A DNA stretch of 64,000 nt from Methanocorpusculum parvum (GCA_015063085.1 SUTD01000005.1:1-64000); one strand, 5' to 3'. Counted from the first letter of the stretch, positions 33,959 to 43,596 are shown. A program made the numbers and translations. The notes: a model not told the origin generated them from the sequence alone.

Positions 33959-36563
33959 CGTCTCCTCCTTCTGCTCTGCGGCAGATGTGTTCAAAGGGGC
34001 AGTAATCTTTGCAGTTTTTTGGATATGTACAGCTTCCGGATTTTATTTTCTCAAGGATGCTCTGCACGGTTTCTTCTGCCTGTTTGATGTGTTCCTCTCC
34101 TGTTTTCAGGAAGTCGTTGTACTCTTCCTGCTTTTTTACGCCGATTGGGAGATACCGTCCAACAGTTGGTGTTTTTCCCGTCATCTGCTGCACAGCCCGG
34201 GAATAGATTGGAAGCTGCAGGGGGGTTCCAGTTTTCTTTTTGATGGTTCCGGTTTTGTAGTCGAGGACTTTGAAACATCCGTCTTCTTTCTGCAGCACGC
34301 GGTCTGCCCGGCCGGCAATGCAGACTCCTGCCATCTCTCCCTCGACTTCGCGCTCAATCCACTCGGGGCTTGTCCGGTATCCTTCCCGTGCGTAGGCGGT
34401 CTCTTCGGCAATTATGCGGGAGAGTGCACTTTGCACTCCTCCGCATCCAAGATAGCCAAGTTCCAGCGCTTTCCATGCCGGAGTTTTGATGCCGGTCTTT
34501 TCCATCTCTTCGCAGGTCAGGCGGGCAAGTTCTTCGTATGCGGCATCTGCTGTCTCTTCGGTGATGCAGTCATGGACGGTGAAGAACCGTTCGAAGACCT
34601 TGTGCATGACGGTTCCGATTTTTATCCGTTCTGCGGAGAAGTCTTCCGGATTTTCGAGGCGGAGGTGGTACTTGAAGTACCAGGAGACTGGGCACTCTGC
34701 ATACTCTTCGAGAAATGACGGGGAGAAGGTTTTCTTTTCTTCGTAGACCGCAGAGAACCGTTCTTTTTCAAAGACAGGTTTTGGTTCTGCGGCAGTGATT
34801 CTGTATGCGGTGTCGTTGATGTTGCGTATGCCAAAGACGCTGTCAGTTTTTGTCTGTTCTGCGATGGCTTTTCCTGCGGATTTCTGGCATCCGGTAATGG
34901 AGTGTTTCGGGTTTTCTGTTTTTGCCGCTTCTGGTTCTCCGATGCGGGTTAAAAAGGGAGACGGGGCGTGGCTGTTTGTTCCGTCCGATTCTGCGTATGA
35001 TACCGTAAGCTGTTTTTCTGCGGATGAACACGCCGCTTTGAAGAAGTATGCGATGTTTTCCGCGGCTTTTCTGTAGCGGTCAGGCAGCAGGGTTTTTGTT
35101 TCCTGTATGGTTAGAAGCGGGAGGGTTGCGGAGATTTTCGGGATGTTTTTGGCGTTGAGTCCGATGATGAATACGTATTGGGTTTTGATGCCTGCAGCGC
35201 TGCGCAGTTTTCCCAGGCGGAATGCGGTTTCGTTTTCCGGGTAGCGGATGCCGGCATTTTTCCGGCATCCCCGGGAAAGAATTGCAGAAAAGTCCGAAGG
35301 AGAGCACCGGCTGTCTGCAGCTGCGGATGATTCGAGCCGTTCAAGGAGACCGAAGAATGCTTTTCGTGCGGCATTTTCGGTTTCTGTCATGTCTGCGTAC
35401 GTCCAGCCGAGCTCGTCTAAGTCAGCCCGCAGGGCTTCGATTTTTTCCCGTAGAGTGCGGGCGTTTTTTTGTCTGCCTTCTGCCCGGTCGAGGATGTCGT
35501 TGAGTACTGTCTGCAGTTTTTCGTCTTCTGCTTTCTGCCAGTCACGGGTTCGAAGCGGAATGAGTTTGTCCTGCAGTGTGCGCCAGTTGGTGCTGCCGGT
35601 CATTTTGACCGCTTTTCGCAGAGTTCCTGCGGTTATTCTGCGGCGGTTTAGGGAAAATGCAGGACACTCGAGGATTGCGGCAATGTCTGTTTCTTCTGCT
35701 TTGTATGCGGCAGAGACGAAGGCGAGGACGGAGCGGACTGCAGGAATTGTCTGGATGCTTTTGCGCTCGGCGGTTTTGAAGGTGAGTTTTGTTGTGCGGT
35801 TGACGAAAAATCCGGCAGCGATTTCTTCGATGAGGGGAAGTGTTGACGGAAGAGCCGGGGAGAGTACGAGGATGTCTGAACCCGGGATTCCGTTTTCTTC
35901 TAAGGTACAGACAGCCTCTAATGTTTGTGCAATTTCGTCGCGGGTGTTTTTGTAGACGAGGATTTTGCTTTCTTCCGGTTCGGTGAGTTCTGCTTCAAGG
36001 CGGATTGGTTCTTTTTTGAATGCGTAAAGGAGGCTTTCTGCAGCAGGGGTGGTGCTTTTGAGTCCGAAGCAGATGACGGTATCCGGGTTCATGTGCTCTG
36101 CGTATCCGGCAGCGATTTTTACGGCAGTGTCTGCGTCTGCTGCATGGTGTTCTTCGCACCAGTTTTGGTATCGGGAAAATACTTCGGCAGCTTTTTTTCC
36201 TTTTTCCGTGTCAGTTGGACATTCCACGGCGTTTTGCGTCAGCATGACGTAGAGGTCGATTGTGGTTTCGGTGAGGTTTTTGGCGGTTTCGGTTTTGCCG
36301 AAGGCGTCTTTTGTAAGAGTGCTGAAGAGGAGATACTGTTCTTCTTCGGGGATGATTCTGATGTTGGTGTTTTGTTCTTTGAGGATGGTCTGCGCCAGAG
36401 TCCGGATGGTGGTGATTCGGGTTTGCAGAACCGGTGTATTGAGTATTTCAAATGCTCTGCGGCGTACCTCTTCGGTTTCAACGATGAGCCAGGTATTGAA
36501 GGGATCCGTTTTTGCGCAGTCCAGGAAGAGGGAGCAGGCGGTTTTGAGGGTTTCGGGTTTCAT
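33951..36563 (-). CDS. AddB-like nuclease with Fe-S cluster motif
   Basis: An 870-residue partner of the AddA-like helicase. The N-terminal helicase-like part has lost a clear Walker A, as in AddB relatives. The C-terminal RecB-type nuclease contains FSPSFLEEYAECPVSWYF (about residue 640) and FKVLDYKTG. The end has CTYPKNCKDYCPFEHIC. One upstream cysteine plus C-x3-C-x5-C at the end is the AddB [4Fe-4S] pattern. Divergence from bacterial AddB is high, so the assignment rests on the motifs, the size and the neighbour. ATG 36563 follows a TATA-like AAATATAC by only about 10-18 bases. Confidence 0.82.
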   Translation of the reverse strand: MKPETLKTACSLFLDCAKTDPFNTWLIVETEEVRRRAFEILNTPVLQTRITTIRTLAQTILKEQNTNIRIIPEEEQYLLFSTLTKDAFGKTETAKNLTETTIDLYVMLTQNAVECPTDTEKGKKAAEVFSRYQNWCEEHHAADADTAVKIAAGYAEHMNPDTVICFGLKSTTPAAESLLYAFKKEPIRLEAELTEPEESKILVYKNTRDEIAQTLEAVCTLEENGIPGSDILVLSPALPSTLPLIEEIAAGFFVNRTTKLTFKTAERKSIQTIPAVRSVLAFVSAAYKAEETDIAAILECPAFSLNRRRITAGTLRKAVKMTGSTNWRTLQDKLIPLRTRDWQKAEDEKLQTVLNDILDRAEGRQKNARTLREKIEALRADLDELGWTYADMTETENAARKAFFGLLERLESSAAADSRCSPSDFSAILSRGCRKNAGIRYPENETAFRLGKLRSAAGIKTQYVFIIGLNAKNIPKISATLPLLTIQETKTLLPDRYRKAAENIAYFFKAACSSAEKQLTVSYAESDGTNSHAPSPFLTRIGEPEAAKTENPKHSITGCQKSAGKAIAEQTKTDSVFGIRNINDTAYRITAAEPKPVFEKERFSAVYEEKKTFSPSFLEEYAECPVSWYFKYHLRLENPEDFSAERIKIGTVMHKVFERFFTVHDCITEETADAAYEELARLTCEEMEKTGIKTPAWKALELGYLGCGGVQSALSRIIAEETAYAREGYRTSPEWIEREVEGEMAGVCIAGRADRVLQKEDGCFKVLDYKTGTIKKKTGTPLQLPIYSRAVQQMTGKTPTVGRYLPIGVKKQEEYNDFLKTGEEHIKQAEETVQSILEKIKSGSCTYPKNCKDYCPFEHICRRAEGGDDA

Positions 36564-36704
36564 GGGTTTCGTATATTTCTAATAGGCGTTTGCGGGGGAA
36601 ATATTCTCTGCTGTGTTTGGCGCTGCCCGGAAATACGGTTCTGCTTCAAAACCCGGGGACTTTTTATCCAAACGGTATGCTGCAGTAAACAGAAAAAAAA
36701 AGAA

Positions 36705-38174
36705 TTAGAGGTTTGCCCGGTAGTTCGGGGCTTCATCAGTGATGACGATGTCGTGCGGGTGGGATTCTTTGAGACCTGCTGCGGTAATCTTGACGAATCT
36801 TGCGTTGGTTCTCATGGTTGGAATGTCTCCGCATCCTGCATATCCCATGGCAGACTTTAAGCCGCCGATGGTCTGGTAGATTACATCAGTTACAGATCCG
36901 ATGTACGGGGTTGCACCTTCAACTCCCTCCGGGACATACTTGTTTGCGCCGATTCCCTTTTTCTGGAAGTAGCGGTCAGAGGAGTTTCCGGAGGTCATAA
37001 CACCAAGGGAACCCATTCCTCTGTACTGCTTGTAGCGTCTGCCTTTGACGATGATGGTCTTACCCGGAGCTTCGTCAGTTCCTGCAAACATGCTTCCCAT
37101 CATGACAGAGGATGCTCCGGCAACGAATGCCTTTGCAACATCTCCGGAGTACTTGATACCTCCGTCTGCGATGACCGGAACTCCGCACGGAGTTGCAACA
37201 TCTGCAACGTTTGCGATAGCGGAGATCTGCGGAACACCGACACCGGCAACGATACGGGTAGTACAGATGGAACCTGGACCGATTCCGACCTTGATACCGT
37301 CTGCGAAGTCTGCTAAGACCTCTCCTGCCTTTGCGGTTGCAATATTTCCAACGACAACATCACAGGATAAGGTCTCTTTCATGACCTTTGCGCCGTTTAC
37401 AACGTTCATGTTGTGTCCGTGTGCACAGTCGACGATGATTGCATCAGCACCTGCATCGGCGAGCATCTCTGCACGGCGGAGGTCGAACGGGCTGACAGAT
37501 GCTGCGACACGAAGCTTTCCGTTCTTGTCACGGTTTGCCTGCGGGAACTGCTGCTTTTCGAGCAGGTCCTGCATGGTGATGATTCCAACGAGCTTCTTCT
37601 TCTCGTCAACGACCGGAAGTCTCTCGACCTTCTTGGTGTACATGACGTTGATTGCTTCATCAGCAGTGATATCTTCGCGGACAGCAATCGGGCGTCTGGT
37701 CATGATTGCCTCAACCGGCTCTGCTCCCATCTTGTTGATGACACCGCGTACATCACGGCGGGAGACGATACCAACGAGTTTGCCTTTTGCACCAACGACC
37801 GGCACTCCTCCAATGGAGTATCTCTCCATTAAGTTTGCAACAAAGGAGATGGTGGTGTCAGGGGATACATAGCGTACATCCGGCTCGATGACGTTGTCTG
37901 CGGCTTTGACCTGGCGGACGAACTCGACTTCCTGCTCTGCGGAACAGTTTCTGTGGAGAACTCCGATACCGCCTGCTCTGGCCATTGCGATAGCCATCTC
38001 AGCCTCGGTCACGGTATCCATAGCCGCACTGACGAGCGGAGTGACTAACGGGATGTTCTTAGTGAAGACGGATTTTACGTCTACAGTGTTTGGTTCGACC
38101 CAGGACTCTGCCGGTTCGATGAGGACATCGTCAAAGGTGTAGGAGGTTTCAACTTTGAATTTGTCTGCGAACAT
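36705..38174 (-). CDS. guaB: Inosine-5'-monophosphate dehydrogenase
   Basis: A 489-residue enzyme oxidising IMP to XMP, the committed step to GMP. It begins FKVETSYTFDDVLIEPAES. Two CBS domains occupy about residues 95-210 (DTTISFVANLMERYSIGGVPVV; EDITADEAINVMYTKKVERLPVV). The catalytic cysteine is in GIGPGSICTTRIVAGVG, and the flap contains YKQYRGMGSLGVM. The frame runs to 38279 but homology begins at ATG 38174, one base after the mfnB stop. A run of nine T (minus strand) follows the gene. Confidence 0.95.
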   Translation of the reverse strand: MFADKFKVETSYTFDDVLIEPAESWVEPNTVDVKSVFTKNIPLVTPLVSAAMDTVTEAEMAIAMARAGGIGVLHRNCSAEQEVEFVRQVKAADNVIEPDVRYVSPDTTISFVANLMERYSIGGVPVVGAKGKLVGIVSRRDVRGVINKMGAEPVEAIMTRRPIAVREDITADEAINVMYTKKVERLPVVDEKKKLVGIITMQDLLEKQQFPQANRDKNGKLRVAASVSPFDLRRAEMLADAGADAIIVDCAHGHNMNVVNGAKVMKETLSCDVVVGNIATAKAGEVLADFADGIKVGIGPGSICTTRIVAGVGVPQISAIANVADVATPCGVPVIADGGIKYSGDVAKAFVAGASSVMMGSMFAGTDEAPGKTIIVKGRRYKQYRGMGSLGVMTSGNSSDRYFQKKGIGANKYVPEGVEGATPYIGSVTDVIYQTIGGLKSAMGYAGCGDIPTMRTNARFVKITAAGLKESHPHDIVITDEAPNYRANL

Positions 38175-38175
38175 G

Positions 38176-38865
38176 TTACTGTACCAATTCGATTGCTTTT
38201 CTGACAAGCTCTTCTTTGACCATGGTGGTTCTGTCGCCTCCGCAGACCATGCCGCGGACGCCGATGATATCCGGATCAATCTGCTTTAAGACCGGAACAT
38301 CCTCGAATTTAAGAGATCCTGCAAGAGCTGTGCCAAGTCCTAAGGAGCGGTTTAATTCGGTGAACTTGGTTAAGGTTTCTGCATCCATGAACTCGAAGGT
38401 GCTCTTTCCGTCCTTCATACCGGTATCAATCATGGAAAAGTCTGCTCCGGCTGCGGCTGCAAGCGGGGAAATGTCAAACGGACTAATGGAACCTAAGCGC
38501 TCGTAATCGGAATAGCCTGCGATAACCACAGTTTTTTCCGGGAACGGCTCTTTGACAGCGCGGACAACTGCTTCGATGACTTCCTTTGCGGCTTCTTTGT
38601 CGTTGAACATGAGTCCGATTTTGACAAAATCAGCACCGGCACAGGCTGCACCGTATGCGGCAAGTGCGGCGTTTCCCGGAGTCGGTCCATAGTCTCCGAT
38701 TGCGGCGGAAACCGGTTTTTCTCCTGCCATCTTCTTAATTTCGCGAATTACCCACGGAAAATTAGCTCCAAGCGACCCTTCGGCCGGGCGCTTGACGTCG
38801 ATAATGTCAGCATCGAGGCAGAATTTTGCCTCTTCTATAGAGCTTGGGCTGACTAATAATTTCAT
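38176..38865 (-). CDS. mfnB: (5-formylfuran-3-yl)methyl phosphate synthase
   Basis: A 229-residue TIM-barrel enzyme (formerly DUF556). It makes the furan precursor of methanofuran from glyceraldehyde-3-phosphate. Family signatures: MKLLVSPSSIEEA at the start, DIIDVKRPAEGSLGANFPWVI with a probable Schiff-base lysine, ADFVKIGLMF, SMIDTGMKDGKSTFEFM and GVRGMVCGGDRTT at the end. Length fits. It is the first gene of a two-gene unit with guaB. Methanofuran is the first C1 carrier of methanogenesis, so this gene serves the same pathway as mcr and mtr. Confidence 0.92.
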   Translation of the reverse strand: MKLLVSPSSIEEAKFCLDADIIDVKRPAEGSLGANFPWVIREIKKMAGEKPVSAAIGDYGPTPGNAALAAYGAACAGADFVKIGLMFNDKEAAKEVIEAVVRAVKEPFPEKTVVIAGYSDYERLGSISPFDISPLAAAAGADFSMIDTGMKDGKSTFEFMDAETLTKFTELNRSLGLGTALAGSLKFEDVPVLKQIDPDIIGVRGMVCGGDRTTMVKEELVRKAIELVQ

Positions 38866-38922
38866 GTATATTATGTGGTGTTTGTTCTTAATATGTATTG
38901 CCTATGATGGGGCGAAAAAAGA

Positions 38923-39906
38923 TCAGGGGTAAAGGACAGCGCCGTGGTTCTGTCCTTTGGTTAAGAGGATGTCTGCCGAGTCTCCAAGGATGTCGTGCAT
39001 CTCTTTTACTGCTGTTGTGTCGTGTACATCGTAGACACCGAAGAGCGTTGGTCCAAGAGAGCTTAAGCCGACGCCGGGGATTCCTGCTTCCTTCATGAGG
39101 TTCATGGTCTGTGTGACCTCAGGAGGCTGGAGCTGGAACTCGCATTTGTTGAATGCAATCTCCTGAATGCGGTTGATGCATGCGGAAAATCCTTCGAGGT
39201 CATGTTCGATTAAGAACGGCACGAGGTTCATGAAGATGATGTGCGAGAGGAGTTTTACTTCGTCTTTTGGAAGCGGGCAGCAGGTCTGGAAGATGTTAAT
39301 CTCTTCTCTTCCGCAGAAGTAAGTGCCGATTTTCGGTCTGACCAGAGCAATGCCCCATTCTTCGGGGAAGTCGTATCTGCCGATTAATACCGGCGGAATC
39401 GGTTCGGAGGCAGAAGAGGGCATGAAGTCTTTCTTCTGTTTTTTGCTGTGTCCGCCGTCTACGATAAATCCTCCAAGGTCGAAGCCGTGCGCTCCAATAC
39501 CCGAGGTTCCGGCTCTTCCGACGATTTTTGCCAGTTCAACGCTTGGCAGGTGGATTCCTGCGTGCTCGGTCATGAGTTTGGCTGTCGCCAGAGCAATCTG
39601 GGTGCCTGAGCCGAGCCCGGAGTGAGACGGGTAGGTTTTGTTTACAGTAAATGCAAACGGGTCTTCAATTCCAAGCTCTGCTCTGACGCGGTCTGCGGCA
39701 CGGTTAATCTTGAGTGTGTACTCATCGATTACCGCCTGCGGGAGATTCTTTTCGGCAAACTCAATGGAGTTCCTGTCGCTTTCCGCTAAGTTCATTGAGT
39801 ACCCGGGTTTTTCGATAGTAAGGCCGATTCCTCCATCGACTCTTCCGTATGATCCGTTTAAGTCGATTAAGGCGATGTGTATTCGAGATGGTGTGTCTAT
39901 ACGCAT
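38923..39906 (-). CDS. mptG: Beta-ribofuranosylaminobenzene 5'-phosphate synthase
   Basis: A 327-residue GHMP-kinase-fold enzyme. It condenses 4-hydroxybenzoate or p-aminobenzoate with PRPP in tetrahydromethanopterin synthesis. Landmarks: TPSRIHIALIDLNGSYGRVDGGIG, the glycine-rich loop YPSHSGLGSGTQIALA (about residues 92-107), GRAGTSGIGAHGFDLGGFIVDGGH, and the C-terminal GVGLSSLGPTLFG. The frame opens at 39930; ATG 39906 gives the standard start. A TATA-like stretch at about 39943-39953 fits. It shares the upstream region with the divergent mcr operon. Confidence 0.9.
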   Translation of the reverse strand: MRIDTPSRIHIALIDLNGSYGRVDGGIGLTIEKPGYSMNLAESDRNSIEFAEKNLPQAVIDEYTLKINRAADRVRAELGIEDPFAFTVNKTYPSHSGLGSGTQIALATAKLMTEHAGIHLPSVELAKIVGRAGTSGIGAHGFDLGGFIVDGGHSKKQKKDFMPSSASEPIPPVLIGRYDFPEEWGIALVRPKIGTYFCGREEINIFQTCCPLPKDEVKLLSHIIFMNLVPFLIEHDLEGFSACINRIQEIAFNKCEFQLQPPEVTQTMNLMKEAGIPGVGLSSLGPTLFGVYDVHDTTAVKEMHDILGDSADILLTKGQNHGAVLYP

Positions 39907-40180
39907 GGTATCGGTATTTCTGTTATTCACGTGTTACCGCTGAGATAATATAGATTTCCCCGGGTCTTGCGCTTTCATCTGCGGGGCGCATGTAATTCGG
40001 GATTTTCTGTAACACTGATATTTTGTTTCGTAGCACTGAGGGTTTTTGCCTTGCCGAAATTTTGTATTTGCGATATATATTCTTCGAAATTGTTCCGGAT
40101 TTTTCTGTTACGGGGTGGAAATCGCTCTAACTCCTGAAAAGGGAATCCTTATATTGACACAATTTCATACTATTTAATGT
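39907..40180. promoter_or_regulatory. Divergent regulatory region between mptG and mcrBDCGA
   Basis: No gene is supported here. The left end holds the mptG promoter (minus). On the plus strand TTATATTG at 40149-40156 is the best TATA box for mcr and would start transcription near 40178-40182. A second AT-rich TATTTAAT at 40171-40178 is an alternative. The stretch in between is AT-rich with no obvious palindrome. Confidence 0.5.
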
Positions 40181-40366
40181 CCCGAGAGGGGGCGGACTCT
40201 ATCTCCCCGGATGGGTTCGCCTGACCCGCCTGAAAAGGCTGGTTGTGGACGTGTAGAGAAACCCGTCACTGACCGCCAGTAATTACTAAAAGTAACGACA
40301 GCAAATTTCAGGGAAAGTAACGGAAAACAGCCTAAAGAAAAATTACCTTAATTAAGAGGCAAAATT
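40181..40366 (+). ncRNA. Structured 5' leader of the mcr operon
   Basis: About 185 transcribed but untranslated bases. The segment 40181-40280 is much more GC-rich than its surroundings. GGCGG (40191-40195) can pair with CCGCC (40273-40277). Inside, CTCTA (40197-40201) can pair with TAGAG (40254-40258), GGGT (40213-40216) with ACCC (40224-40227), and GCC (40228-40230) with GGC (40237-40239). GGTT/AACC offers an alternative pairing. This looks like a multibranch fold, possibly a riboswitch, protein-binding leader or mRNA stabiliser. The mcrB site AAGAGG lies at the end. Confidence 0.45.
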
Positions 40367-41677
40367 ATGGCAAAATACGCAGATGTAATTGACCTTTACG
40401 ACGACAACGGAAAGCTCTTAAAGAGCAACGTTGCACTCGAAAAGATCAGCCCACTCGTCAACCCGGCAATCAAGTCCCTTGTTGACAACGCAAAGAGAAC
40501 CGTCGCAGTCAACCTCGGTGGTGTAGAGGCAGCATTAAAGAACGGTAAGATCGGAAAGCACCAGCAGATCCTCGGCCGTGAACTCGACCTTGACATCGCA
40601 GGCAACATCGACGCAATCGAAGCAAAGATCAAGCAGTACGTCTCCGTTGAGGAAGGCGACGACACCGAGATCAAGCGCTTCAACGATGGTAAGCTTCTCT
40701 TAGTCAAAGTCCCGAAGGCACGTATCGAGGCAGCAGCAACCTACGATGCATCCCTTCTCTCTGTTGCAGCAGCAACCACCTACGCACTTGTCGAGGAGTT
40801 CAACGTCGACATGTTCGACGCAAACACCGTCAAGGCAGCAGTCTTTGGTTCCTACCCGGTCTCCCAGGCACTCGACGGCGGAGCATGTTCCATGATCATG
40901 TCCATCCCGCAGAACAACGAGTCCCTTGGTTACGCACTCCGTAACATTCCGGCAAACCAGACCGTTATGATGACCCACCGCAATGCAATGCAGGGTGCAG
41001 CACTCGCAGCAACCTTCGAGCAGGCAGGTCAGTTCGAAATGGCAAACGCAGTTGGTCCATTCGAGCGTGCACAGCTCTTAATCTACGCATACCAGGGTCT
41101 TAACGCAAACAACATCGTCTACGACCTCGTCAAGGAGAACGGTCAGACTGGTACTGTCGGTACTGTCATGCAGTCCCTTGTTGAGCGCGCAGTCGAAGAC
41201 GGCGTCATCACCCAGACTGCAGGCAACGGCGGATACTTCAAGCCATACGAGACCAAGGACCCAATGCTCTGGAATGCATACGCATCCGCAGGTACCCTTG
41301 CAGCAACTATGGTCAACGCTGGTGCAGGACGTTTCGCACAGGCAGTTTCCTCCACTCTGCTTTACTTCAACGACATTCTTGAGCACGAAACCGGTCTCCC
41401 AGGTGCAGACTACGGTCGTGTCATGGGTGCAGCAGTTGGATTCTCCTTCTTCTCTCACTCTATCTATGGTGGAGGAGGACCGGGTATCTTCAACGGAAAC
41501 CACGTCGTTACCCGTCACGCAGCAGGAAACGGTATCCCATGTATCGTTGCAGCATGTGCACTTGATGCAGGAACCCAGATGTTCTCCCCAGAAGGAACCG
41601 CAAAGATTTACGGTGAGACCTTCGGCAGCATCGAAGAGTTCGCAAACCCGCTTCAGGCAATTGCAAAGGCTGTATAA
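40367..41677 (+). CDS. mcrB: Methyl-coenzyme M reductase beta subunit
   Basis: A 436-residue beta subunit of the (alpha-beta-gamma)2 enzyme that makes methane and the CoM-CoB heterodisulfide. It starts MAKYADVIDLYDDNGKLLKSNVALEKISP and carries the typical helical domain with FSFFSHSIYGGGGPGIFNGNHVVTRH near residues 365-390, part of the coenzyme B/F430 surroundings. Length is normal. Codon use is strongly biased (GCA for alanine, C-ending codons), as in the whole mcr/mtr block, in line with very high expression. First gene of mcrBDCGA. Confidence 0.97.
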   Translation: MAKYADVIDLYDDNGKLLKSNVALEKISPLVNPAIKSLVDNAKRTVAVNLGGVEAALKNGKIGKHQQILGRELDLDIAGNIDAIEAKIKQYVSVEEGDDTEIKRFNDGKLLLVKVPKARIEAAATYDASLLSVAAATTYALVEEFNVDMFDANTVKAAVFGSYPVSQALDGGACSMIMSIPQNNESLGYALRNIPANQTVMMTHRNAMQGAALAATFEQAGQFEMANAVGPFERAQLLIYAYQGLNANNIVYDLVKENGQTGTVGTVMQSLVERAVEDGVITQTAGNGGYFKPYETKDPMLWNAYASAGTLAATMVNAGAGRFAQAVSSTLLYFNDILEHETGLPGADYGRVMGAAVGFSFFSHSIYGGGGPGIFNGNHVVTRHAAGNGIPCIVAACALDAGTQMFSPEGTAKIYGETFGSIEEFANPLQAIAKAV

Positions 41678-41716
41678 GCCGGCTAAGATTTCTGCGTAAG
41701 CAGATTAGGAGATTGA

Positions 41717-42190
41717 ATGACAGAAGCAAATTATCCACAGGTAAGAATCACTCCAACCAGATTCCTGAATCCGGAAACCACCGAGGATTTACTCGACAAG
41801 ATTTTCGCTGTAGGCGGCATCCGCCGTATGGTGTTAAACGGTCCGAATCTTCCGGCAACGGTACCGTATGGTCCGGCCAGAGGAGCTCCGAACCCGCACT
41901 CTTACAGACGTACTATCAAGGTTTGCGGAGAAGACTTTGAACTTCGCGTTCATGTCGGAGACATCCTTCTTGAACTTGAGGACGAGTCAGTAATTCCGGC
42001 TGTCAAGGAGGCATGCGATGCAGTCTTCGCCGATAAGTTCCCGTATGGATTCGGTAAGGGCAGATTTATGCGGTCCAACTTTACGTTGTCTGACTATGCC
42101 AAATACGGCGTTGTCGAAGATGATCGTATTCTTGGAATGAGCGATCCGAAAAGCAAACAGCGACCTACTATCATTCAAGGTACGAAATAA
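41717..42190 (+). CDS. mcrD: Methyl-coenzyme M reductase operon protein D
   Basis: A 157-residue accessory protein that associates with McrA and helps mature or load the enzyme with F430. Recognisable segments: ITPTRFLNPETTEDLLDKI, GGIRRMVLNGPNLPATVPYGPARG, and FADKFPYGFGKGRFMRSNFTLSDYAKYG. GGAG lies a few bases before the ATG. Its stop overlaps the mcrC ATG by one base. Less GC-biased codons than mcrB/G/A suggest lower expression. Confidence 0.94.
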   Translation: MTEANYPQVRITPTRFLNPETTEDLLDKIFAVGGIRRMVLNGPNLPATVPYGPARGAPNPHSYRRTIKVCGEDFELRVHVGDILLELEDESVIPAVKEACDAVFADKFPYGFGKGRFMRSNFTLSDYAKYGVVEDDRILGMSDPKSKQRPTIIQGTK

Positions 42191-42807
42191 TGCCTCTCGG
42201 ACGTGTTACTCAACTTGTAGACTGCAGACACAGTATGGGAATGGGTAAAGGGGGCTCCCTTGCCCAGAGGGGAACCATCTCTGAATGCAAAAATCCTGAC
42301 GTCATTATCGTGGGTATGTCCCCCGGCCGGAGACATATTACAAAACCCGTCTGCGACATTACGTCAGCACTGCGGCAGCAGGGGATTGAATACAGCGTAA
42401 GTACCCTGGTGCTGAACGCCGGCAGCGGAGTTCCACCTGACGCAGAGATTGGGGGAGTATCACTTGGCTCAAACTTCGGTATTACCGACCGCGAAATCGA
42501 GCAGATAGAACGCCACAAAGTGGCTGTTCTTCACCACGGAAACATTCGATCACACGTAGTTCACAAGTGCCGTAAAATTCTGCAGCAGTGCAGCGTTGAT
42601 GCTGTTGTTGTCTGCCAGGCTCCGACGGACTACGAGGACTTTGCACGTGCGGGCGTAAAGACTGCATATGTTATGCCGAAACCTGACGATGTCAAAACAA
42701 AAGGCATTGTCAAAGGAATCGTCACAGGAATTACGAGAGGACAGACTCCGAGCCGTGTATCAATGTCGAATGTCATTCATGAAGTATTACGAATAATGAA
42801 AACTTAA
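42190..42807 (+). CDS. mcrC: Methyl-coenzyme M reductase operon protein C
   Basis: A 205-residue protein of the McrC family, implicated in ATP-dependent reductive activation of methyl-CoM reductase. Motifs include GRVTQLVDCRHSMGMGKGGSLAQRGTISEC, DVIIVGMSPGRRHITKPVC and NAGSGVPPDAEIGGVSLGSNFGITDREI. The N-terminal glycine/arginine-rich block is the most conserved part of the family. It starts on the last base of mcrD and is followed by mcrG after 22 bases with an AGGTG site. Confidence 0.94.
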   Translation: MPLGRVTQLVDCRHSMGMGKGGSLAQRGTISECKNPDVIIVGMSPGRRHITKPVCDITSALRQQGIEYSVSTLVLNAGSGVPPDAEIGGVSLGSNFGITDREIEQIERHKVAVLHHGNIRSHVVHKCRKILQQCSVDAVVVCQAPTDYEDFARAGVKTAYVMPKPDDVKTKGIVKGIVTGITRGQTPSRVSMSNVIHEVLRIMKT

Positions 42808-42829
42808 CCAAAAATTAGGTGAAAAAACT

Positions 42830-43594
42830 ATGGCATACACACCACAGTATGGACCAGGAACATCCCGCGTTGCAGAAGTTCGCCGCAACCAGATGAACCC
42901 AAACGTTAAGCTCCAGAAAATGCGTTCCATCACCGATGAAGACCTTGTTCTCATCATGGGACACCACGCACCAGGAGCAGCATACGGATCTGCACACCCG
43001 CCACTCGCAGAGCAGGGTGAACCAGACTGCCCGATCAGAAAGCTTGTTGCACCAACCGAGGGAGCAAAAGCCGGTGACCGTGTCAGATACATCCAGTTCG
43101 CAGACTCTATGCTGAACGCACCATGTCAGCCATACCAGAGATCCTACCTCGAGATGTACCGCTACCGCGGTATCGACCCGGGAACACTCTCTGGACGTCA
43201 GATTATCGAGTGCCGTGAGCGTGACCTTGAACAGTACGCACGCGAACTCGTCGAGTCCGAACTCTTCGACCCAGCAACTGTTGGTATCCGTGGTGCAACT
43301 GTTCACGGACACTCCCTCCGTCTCGCAGAGAACGGAATGATGTTCGATGCAGTACAGCGCTGTATCCTCGACGACGACGGAATCGTCAAGTACGTCAAGG
43401 ACCAGGTCGGAAACCCGCTCGACCGCAAGGTCGCAGTCGGCAAGCCGATGGACGCAGCATGGCTCAAAGAGAACACCCCGATGTTCCACTCCCTTGTTGG
43501 AACTGCACTCCGTGAAGATGCAGAGTACGTTGCATACGTCCAGCGCATCCACGCACTCCGTACCAAATACGGATTCATGCCAAAGGAGGACTAA
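42830..43594 (+). CDS. mcrG: Methyl-coenzyme M reductase gamma subunit
   Basis: A 254-residue gamma subunit. It begins [32 protein letters not shown] and contains the conserved [22 protein letters not shown] and [23 protein letters not shown] blocks that contribute to the F430 pocket and subunit contacts. Size is normal. Three bases (including GGAGG at the end of its own coding sequence) separate it from mcrA, so translation is coupled. Confidence 0.97.
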   Translation: MAYTPQYGPGTSRVAEVRRNQMNPNVKLQKMRSITDEDLVLIMGHHAPGAAYGSAHPPLAEQGEPDCPIRKLVAPTEGAKAGDRVRYIQFADSMLNAPCQPYQRSYLEMYRYRGIDPGTLSGRQIIECRERDLEQYARELVESELFDPATVGIRGATVHGHSLRLAENGMMFDAVQRCILDDDGIVKYVKDQVGNPLDRKVAVGKPMDAAWLKENTPMFHSLVGTALREDAEYVAYVQRIHALRTKYGFMPKED

Positions 43595-43596
43595 AC

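Noticed and set aside
40205-40255. Resemblance of the mcr leader to a fluoride riboswitch (GATGGGTTCGCC ... GCCTGAAAAGGCTG)
   Set aside because: The first stem does not pair (CCCGG against CGCC) and the conserved CTGATGG block is missing; the gene context is also wrong.
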